20,396 nucleotides of DNA, from positions 1-20,396 of IMG/VR virus record IMGVR_UViG_3300022072_000181; one strand, written 5' to 3'. Position numbers and translations under genes: made by a program. Below, piece by piece: positions 16,501-20,396 of this stretch. The notes under the pieces were generated by a model. It searched no databases. It was not told the origin of the DNA and worked only from the letters and a program-made list of their open reading frames with translations. The stretch comes from a virus. Numbering within the stretch: the first letter of the stretch is position 1; every line of letters starts with the position of its first letter.

Positions 16501-19331
16501 ATCAATTAGATACAAATCCTTTAATAGCTAGAATATCTACAGTTAAAGGTATTGGTGCTACTGCTCAAAGTATGATACCATTTTTATCAGTATATGAAAC
16601 TAAACCTATAGAATCTCAACTTGATATATTTTGGGAAACGGCAAGTACTGGTTATATATCAGATTTAAATGCTGATGTTTTAACTGGGTTTGATGGCGCA
16701 GTAAGTCTTACTAATCCAGGTTATACACATAGAGAAAACCAAGACGCGACAGGAAGTGGAACAACAACAGGTGCTGCTAATAGTAAATTCATAACAAACA
16801 CATTTTCTTCAGTAGATTTAAATGGAAATATAATAACAAGCGCGACTATGACGCTTGATAGTGTTTTTGATTTTACAGGTTCTGGTATAGATATATCTTC
16901 AAGATTTCAATTAATAAGTTCTGGAAGCGGTGGTTATAGATTAGCAATACAAGATGTACCTTTTGTTTTCAACAACGATGCAGAAACTGTAGAAAAATAT
17001 ACATTTAATATAAAAGTTACTGTAGGCACTACTGATACAATTTTACCTATTGAAGGTCGTTTAGAGAATATAGCTCCTTTTATAGTAAACGGTTGTAATC
17101 ATTATACTACACAAATAACACAAGCAACAACACTTGTAACTACTATAGAAGCTAAAAATGGAGCTCATCAAGCTACTGGTGCTTCAGTAGATACAGTTCA
17201 GTCAGATGTATTTTTTGAAATTTTATCAGGTGATCAAGGTTATTTCGAGATAGATGCTCAAAGCGGTGAAATAACTACAGTAGGTATAGTTCCTATTGGA
17301 TTTTATGCATTAAATATACAAGTTACAGATGCTTATAATGGAAGTCCTATTAGTCCAGTAAACGGTAGTGCTTTTACTAGTAAAACAGGAAATTGTGGTT
17401 CTCAAATAGTAGGAATTACCGTAGGTCAAGAGCAAGTTCCTCAAGGCTATAGAAATCCTCAATCAAATATATTAACAGGTATATTTAATTTTCTAGGTAC
17501 AGCAAATGCTAATCAAACTGAAACTCCAAATAATATAAATCCTACAGGTCCTGTAACTCCAAGTGGTGGAAATGAGTTTATGCATCAAACTGATCCAATT
17601 AATACTATTTCTACAAAAGTAACAAGACCAACGCATTTAACGGCATTTAATACAGGTGCTTCAGCTAATAACGTAAAATTTGCATGTCTTTATTTAGGAC
17701 CTCACTATGTACATATAGACACTGATTTAAACAGTTCTACACATGGTTTAAATATAGATGATGGTAATATGCCAGCTGGAACTTCTTTAGCTAGACTACC
17801 TCTTGGAACAGATGATCAAAACGGAAATACAGGGCTTGCTACTTTAGTTAATAATATATTAGGAAGTGACGTTTCAATTTCTAGCGTTTCAGCAGGACCA
17901 TACATGAATGGTAAAAGTCTACCTCAAGTTGCTAGCTCTTCAGATCCAGTAGGTTTATTATCAGGTCAGTTAGAAATATCAAATAAAATACAAGGAACTG
18001 GAAGTTGGATTGGAGGTACATCATTTTTTAGAAATGTTAGCAATGGTCAAATAAATTTGTATTATAAAATATTTTATAGAGGATCTACATTAAATGCTGA
18101 CGGCAGTATTGATTATGCTCTCAATTTTGCAAGCTCTTGGAACCAAGTAAGCGATATGAATGGTTCTGTATCTTCAACAGGCTGGACAAACGCGGCTGGC
18201 GGTAATAATGCTAATAACGCAAACAATCCTTTAAGAACTAAAGTATTTGTAGGAAATAATAATAATAACTCTTTTGGAACTTGCTCTACATCTTCTGGAA
18301 ATTGTGTAGCTCGTACAGCTTCTAGACAAGATACAATAATATTAGATGGTACTGTAAGTCCAGGTGAATATTGTATAATATACAGAATAGAAACTAGTGG
18401 AGGTGCTTTGCCTAGCGGAACTCCTTCTTCTGGCTATAACACTCAACCTTATTATCCTACTGGAGCTATTGCTGATGGAAATATTCAAATATCAACTAAA
18501 GATTATAATTATAATTCTTCTGGTAATTTATTATTTCCACCAGGCGCTTCTACTGCTGCTCAATATGTTGTTAACCCAAGTTTAACAACAGGTTCAGCAG
18601 AAAGTATAGGATACGTGAATCAATCACAAGATACTGCTACTGTAAATGCTACTTACAATCCTAGCACATCAGGATATAAAGTAGCAACTAATGCCGTGGC
18701 AAGTCAAAGACTTATAACTTTAGATGATTCAATAGCAGTAAATACAACAGATAACCCTATATCTCCATATTTAACTATAACATCTACAGCCACTGGAGCT
18801 ATACCCTCAGGAACTTATATTGCAAAAATAAATGTAGGTGGTGATCCTAATACTATAGAAGTAAGTCAAGATTTAGCAGGTACTATTACACCTTCTGCTG
18901 TTATAACAATAGGTAGATCTATATCATCACCTTTTAACAATCCTCCTACAAACGGAGTAATAGTTTATAGTACGCAAGGGTCAGTAAATGGAGTAAATCA
19001 GTTTTTTACAGATGCTGATTGTACAGTTCCTTATAGTATATCTTCACTTGATGGATCATCTAATTTGTTTAAAGTATATAATCAAAGAGATGTTGCTGGA
19101 GCTGGGCCTGGAGGTAATCCGGCAAGAATAGTATATCAAAACTTAACAGCTGGATACAATAATAACAATGCTACTAATGGTATGCCTCCTTTAGATTACG
19201 GCGCTGGTTCACAAAATAATAGAGCTTTGGCTAGTGGTAAAATAGATGGTACTGGATATATAACAAATTTAAATCAAAACGGAGTTGGTAATAGAGGTTT
19301 CAGCCCAATGACTCAAGAAAATACTCCTTAA
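13509..19331 (+). CDS. Very large tail protein: hub-like N-terminal part and cadherin-like distal part (1940 aa)
   Basis: Large structural protein of the tail, probably the hub or body of a short tail. The N-terminal signature MNKDLDSRLVPTGEYRDALN (~14-33), then GTAQNVLGN, a WTDNRNQPRKIN strand, YVRFSYRIRYDDNEYSTFAP, GNYRDNW and TAHIVLINDNINKIPRDLTE, are features I associate with giant tail proteins of marine phages; repeated blades suggest a beta-propeller. After LSVYETKPIE (~1025) the character changes: Ig/cadherin-like domains (FFEILSGDQGYFEIDAQSGE then ITTVG and ALNIQVTDAYNG, encoded near 17195-17350), then ~600 residues rich in Asn, Gly, Ser and Thr with sparse Cys. Extra small beta modules interrupt the conserved part (14095-14315, 15629-15870). 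Start ATG follows the previous stop by six bases. Function is inferred; no lysozyme or peptidase motif is seen. Confidence 0.75.
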   Translation: MAKLRNTFLKSKMNKDLDSRLVPTGEYRDALNITVGKSESASVGTAQNVLGNSEIGTGGFVGGVLNAIGYIKDDSRNIVILFQTTYEDPSETQITPAPSTATCRIVLVDFNGTAPLQTTLVEGNWLNLATNNQYSITGVNLVEDLLFWTDNRNQPRKINIETALADSAYYKHEHQISVAKYTPVEPIQLFKKVQTRTTAASTTAVISVASTVGIEVGMFLVANTSPSINGNQYIQVISKTSSNVTVDNGNASFSGVTVANNQDIIFLSSTMTDQSSDSTWPGDPDYLEGRYVRFSYRIRYDDNEYSTFAPFTQICFIPKQKGYLINGDEQSAFRSTILDFFENNVNNIELLIPLPTIGSKLISDYSVSEIDILYKESDSLIVSVLETINVSVLQNSIPTTNIFNYTYSSEKPYKTLPEAQTTRVYDKVPVRARAQEVSGNRVIYGNYRDNWTMPNDINYNVAVQAKTSQFNNFIEYPNHTLKQNRNYQVGFILADKYNRQSSVILSSNDTGTSTTGAFFGGSTIYSAYTTDTLVVKSWFGNALRVLVNSPISALNDTAAGTPGLYANPISTGLGFAVTDAVTITPTTYTFTLDNGGGAYPLLTQVPTVGSYLRGQFTDYVEVKNITGSGSGPYVVTTDGQVNDIYKYDQVNSSVANTKFAYDINPIGWYSYKVVVKQQEQEYYNSYLPGMLNAYPDSQTSDSSVKYVQSAVGSVVSLIGSGTILRLTRTESTEGIIIGMVATNITTPFTNASPVTVTNVVIGTTVDVTVNQAVTAGATQNILFTATQELIEHGVNTTIFPVNEENKTAHIVLINDNINKIPRDLTEVGPDQKQYRSSVELFGRVENFGDTYTAPPNNSPVIINPQAVSVTTDTITYNLPAGNAITRFKSGDAIQAENGGPSGGTAVYPNGWLKDTVIVSNTVNPAGTLGTIVFSPPQLIYGGGVSSQTDSFTFLREENKQYFPERKADTVNTISTARDLDFLPNGIDNVRGTAALNFYQLDTNPLIARISTVKGIGATAQSMIPFLSVYETKPIESQLDIFWETASTGYISDLNADVLTGFDGAVSLTNPGYTHRENQDATGSGTTTGAANSKFITNTFSSVDLNGNIITSATMTLDSVFDFTGSGIDISSRFQLISSGSGGYRLAIQDVPFVFNNDAETVEKYTFNIKVTVGTTDTILPIEGRLENIAPFIVNGCNHYTTQITQATTLVTTIEAKNGAHQATGASVDTVQSDVFFEILSGDQGYFEIDAQSGEITTVGIVPIGFYALNIQVTDAYNGSPISPVNGSAFTSKTGNCGSQIVGITVGQEQVPQGYRNPQSNILTGIFNFLGTANANQTETPNNINPTGPVTPSGGNEFMHQTDPINTISTKVTRPTHLTAFNTGASANNVKFACLYLGPHYVHIDTDLNSSTHGLNIDDGNMPAGTSLARLPLGTDDQNGNTGLATLVNNILGSDVSISSVSAGPYMNGKSLPQVASSSDPVGLLSGQLEISNKIQGTGSWIGGTSFFRNVSNGQINLYYKIFYRGSTLNADGSIDYALNFASSWNQVSDMNGSVSSTGWTNAAGGNNANNANNPLRTKVFVGNNNNNSFGTCSTSSGNCVARTASRQDTIILDGTVSPGEYCIIYRIETSGGALPSGTPSSGYNTQPYYPTGAIADGNIQISTKDYNYNSSGNLLFPPGASTAAQYVVNPSLTTGSAESIGYVNQSQDTATVNATYNPSTSGYKVATNAVASQRLITLDDSIAVNTTDNPISPYLTITSTATGAIPSGTYIAKINVGGDPNTIEVSQDLAGTITPSAVITIGRSISSPFNNPPTNGVIVYSTQGSVNGVNQFFTDADCTVPYSISSLDGSSNLFKVYNQRDVAGAGPGGNPARIVYQNLTAGYNNNNATNGMPPLDYGAGSQNNRALASGKIDGTGYITNLNQNGVGNRGFSPMTQENTP

Positions 19332-19360
19332 ATTAAATAAAAAACAAGTAATAATATAAT

Positions 19361-20396
19361 ATGGCAGCAACACTTGAGCTTAAATATTTTAACTCTTTTT
19401 GGATAAAGAAGCTAGATAAAATTGTTGATGTTGAAAATGGATCTGCAGCATATAACAGCGGTTCTACTACTATAATTATATCAAATGTTTTAGGTCAACC
19501 AGCTGTTGGACAAGTTTTACAAAACTCAACAACACCTTTTACAAACACTGTTTACATTACAGCTATAAATTCACCTACATCTATTACAGTAAACGTAGCA
19601 CCAACTCCATCACCATCATCTGGTGACAGTCTTGCTTTTGGACCTATAGAAGATTTTACTTTTATACCTGGAGCTTATAATGAAACACCGGCTAGTGATT
19701 GGTATGTTGAAGAATCTAGAATACGTGGTGGTTATAATAATACAGATGTTGATTTAGGTGTTAAAGCTTATATAGTAGAAGATGATAATAAGCAAAATCA
19801 TAGATTTAATTCAATGATATATTCTGGAATATTTAATTCTAGAACTGGTGTTAATGATACAAATCAGTTTTCTGTAGGTGAAGAAATAACTAGAAGTTTA
19901 GATCCAGTAAATGGTTCTATACAGAAACTATACGCTGAAGATACTAATTTAATTATATTACAAGAAGCAAAAGTTAGTAATGCTTTAATAGACAAAGATG
20001 CTATTTATTCTGCAGAAGGTCAACCACTTACTACATCAGTTAATTTAGTTATTGGACAAGTTAGAGCTTATGCTGGTAACTATGGTATCAGTACAAACCC
20101 TGAAAGTTTTGCTGTATATGGATATAGAAAATATTTTACAGATAGAGTACAAAATGTAGTTTTAAGATTATCTGGAAATGGTTTAGAAGAAATATCTAAT
20201 TACGGCATGGTGGATTATTTTAGAGATAATTTAGCTTTAGTACGTGATAATGGTAAAATAATTGGTGGCTGGGATCAACATAATAAACAATATACTATAT
20301 CTTTACAACCAGGTGAAGTTACAGGTAAAACACCTCCTTCAGATACATTAGTTTTTGATGATAAAATTAATGGCTGGGTTAGTAGATACTCATATA
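19361..20396 (+). CDS. Second large tail structural protein (3' end outside window)
   Basis: Starts at ATG 19361 behind an A/T-only leader (GTAATAATATAAT) 29 bases after the previous stop, and stays open to the right edge, giving at least 345 residues. It begins LELKYFNSFWIKK; residues ~26-95 look like an inserted small beta module (STTIIISNVLG, GQVLQNSTTPFTNTVYITAI, SPTSITVNVAPTP). The following DWYVEESRIRGGYNNTDVDL, GIFNSRTGVNDTNQFSVGEE, NGSIQKLYAEDTNLIILQEA, VSNALIDKDAIYSAEG, YGISTNPESFAVYGYRKYFT and NVVLRLSGNGLEEIS are regularly spaced beta strands typical of a propeller or shell-like tail protein of marine and crAss-like phages, as far as I recall. It is probably a partner of the 1940-residue protein. 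Receptor binding or tail-hub roles are both possible. Confidence 0.75.
   Translation, partial: MAATLELKYFNSFWIKKLDKIVDVENGSAAYNSGSTTIIISNVLGQPAVGQVLQNSTTPFTNTVYITAINSPTSITVNVAPTPSPSSGDSLAFGPIEDFTFIPGAYNETPASDWYVEESRIRGGYNNTDVDLGVKAYIVEDDNKQNHRFNSMIYSGIFNSRTGVNDTNQFSVGEEITRSLDPVNGSIQKLYAEDTNLIILQEAKVSNALIDKDAIYSAEGQPLTTSVNLVIGQVRAYAGNYGISTNPESFAVYGYRKYFTDRVQNVVLRLSGNGLEEISNYGMVDYFRDNLALVRDNGKIIGGWDQHNKQYTISLQPGEVTGKTPPSDTLVFDDKINGWVSRYSY

Noticed and set aside
18255-18269. A short AAT repeat encoding an Asn run in the 1940-residue tail protein
   Set aside because: Only about four perfect units; too short to argue for slippage-based phase variation, and a gain or loss of one unit would keep the frame.
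1-20396. Possible stop-codon reassignment, as in some crAss-like phages
   Set aside because: All long frames end cleanly at TAA (once TAG) next to a following start, with no in-frame TAG or TGA interrupting conserved regions.
1-20396. tRNA genes, CRISPR arrays, insertion sequences, integrase or attachment sites
   Set aside because: Nothing resembling these was seen: gaps between genes are under 80 bases and hold only leaders or hairpins.

Overview
This window is a contiguous stretch of the late (virion) region of a tailed double-stranded DNA phage. Every gene supported here lies on the + strand, gaps are small (no gene-free stretch reaches 100 bases), and the DNA is very AT-rich apart from one patch. 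The host is inferred, not seen: start codons follow A/T-only leaders with no recognisable Shine-Dalgarno sequence (at 1485, 1804, 7738, 8960, 10472, 11364, 13509 and 19361), nearly all stops are TAA, and the protein set resembles what I recall of uncultured marine phages. This points to a phage of a (marine) Bacteroidota host. No sheath, tube or tape-measure gene is visible, and the two proteins after the capsid block look like ring/connector proteins, so a short-tailed (podovirus-like) particle is the most likely architecture.

Layout: (1) 3-1466, the 3' end of a tail fibre/spike with a YadA-head-like repeat roll and a C-terminal self-cleaving S74 chaperone domain. (2) 1485-2288, three small genes of unknown function, the last two coupled by a TAATG overlap. 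(3) 2288-3113, a GroES-like co-chaperonin that seems to carry two GroES domains in one chain, overlapping by 77 bases a small helical protein placed as the terminase small subunit. (4) 3113-7705, large terminase and portal, abutting one another. (5) 7738-10399, scaffold and major capsid protein, followed by a strong hairpin terminator. (6) 10472-11299, a conserved protein of unknown role bracketed by two hairpins. (7) 11364-13502, two head-tail connector/ring candidates. (8) 13509-19331, a 1940-residue tail protein joining a conserved hub-like part to a cadherin-like, low-complexity distal part. (9) 19361-end, the 5' part of a second large tail protein.

The genes form one assembly pathway: the co-chaperonin would help the host chaperonin fold virion proteins, scaffold and capsid form the prohead on the portal, the terminase packages DNA, and connectors, hub and fibre complete the tail. 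The most unusual feature is a sharply bounded patch of about 520 bases (3541-4060) of near 50% GC and different codon choice inside the large terminase gene, covering exactly the Walker A to Walker B part of the ATPase. Other points of interest are the tandem GroES arrangement and small beta modules that appear spliced into several connector and tail proteins.
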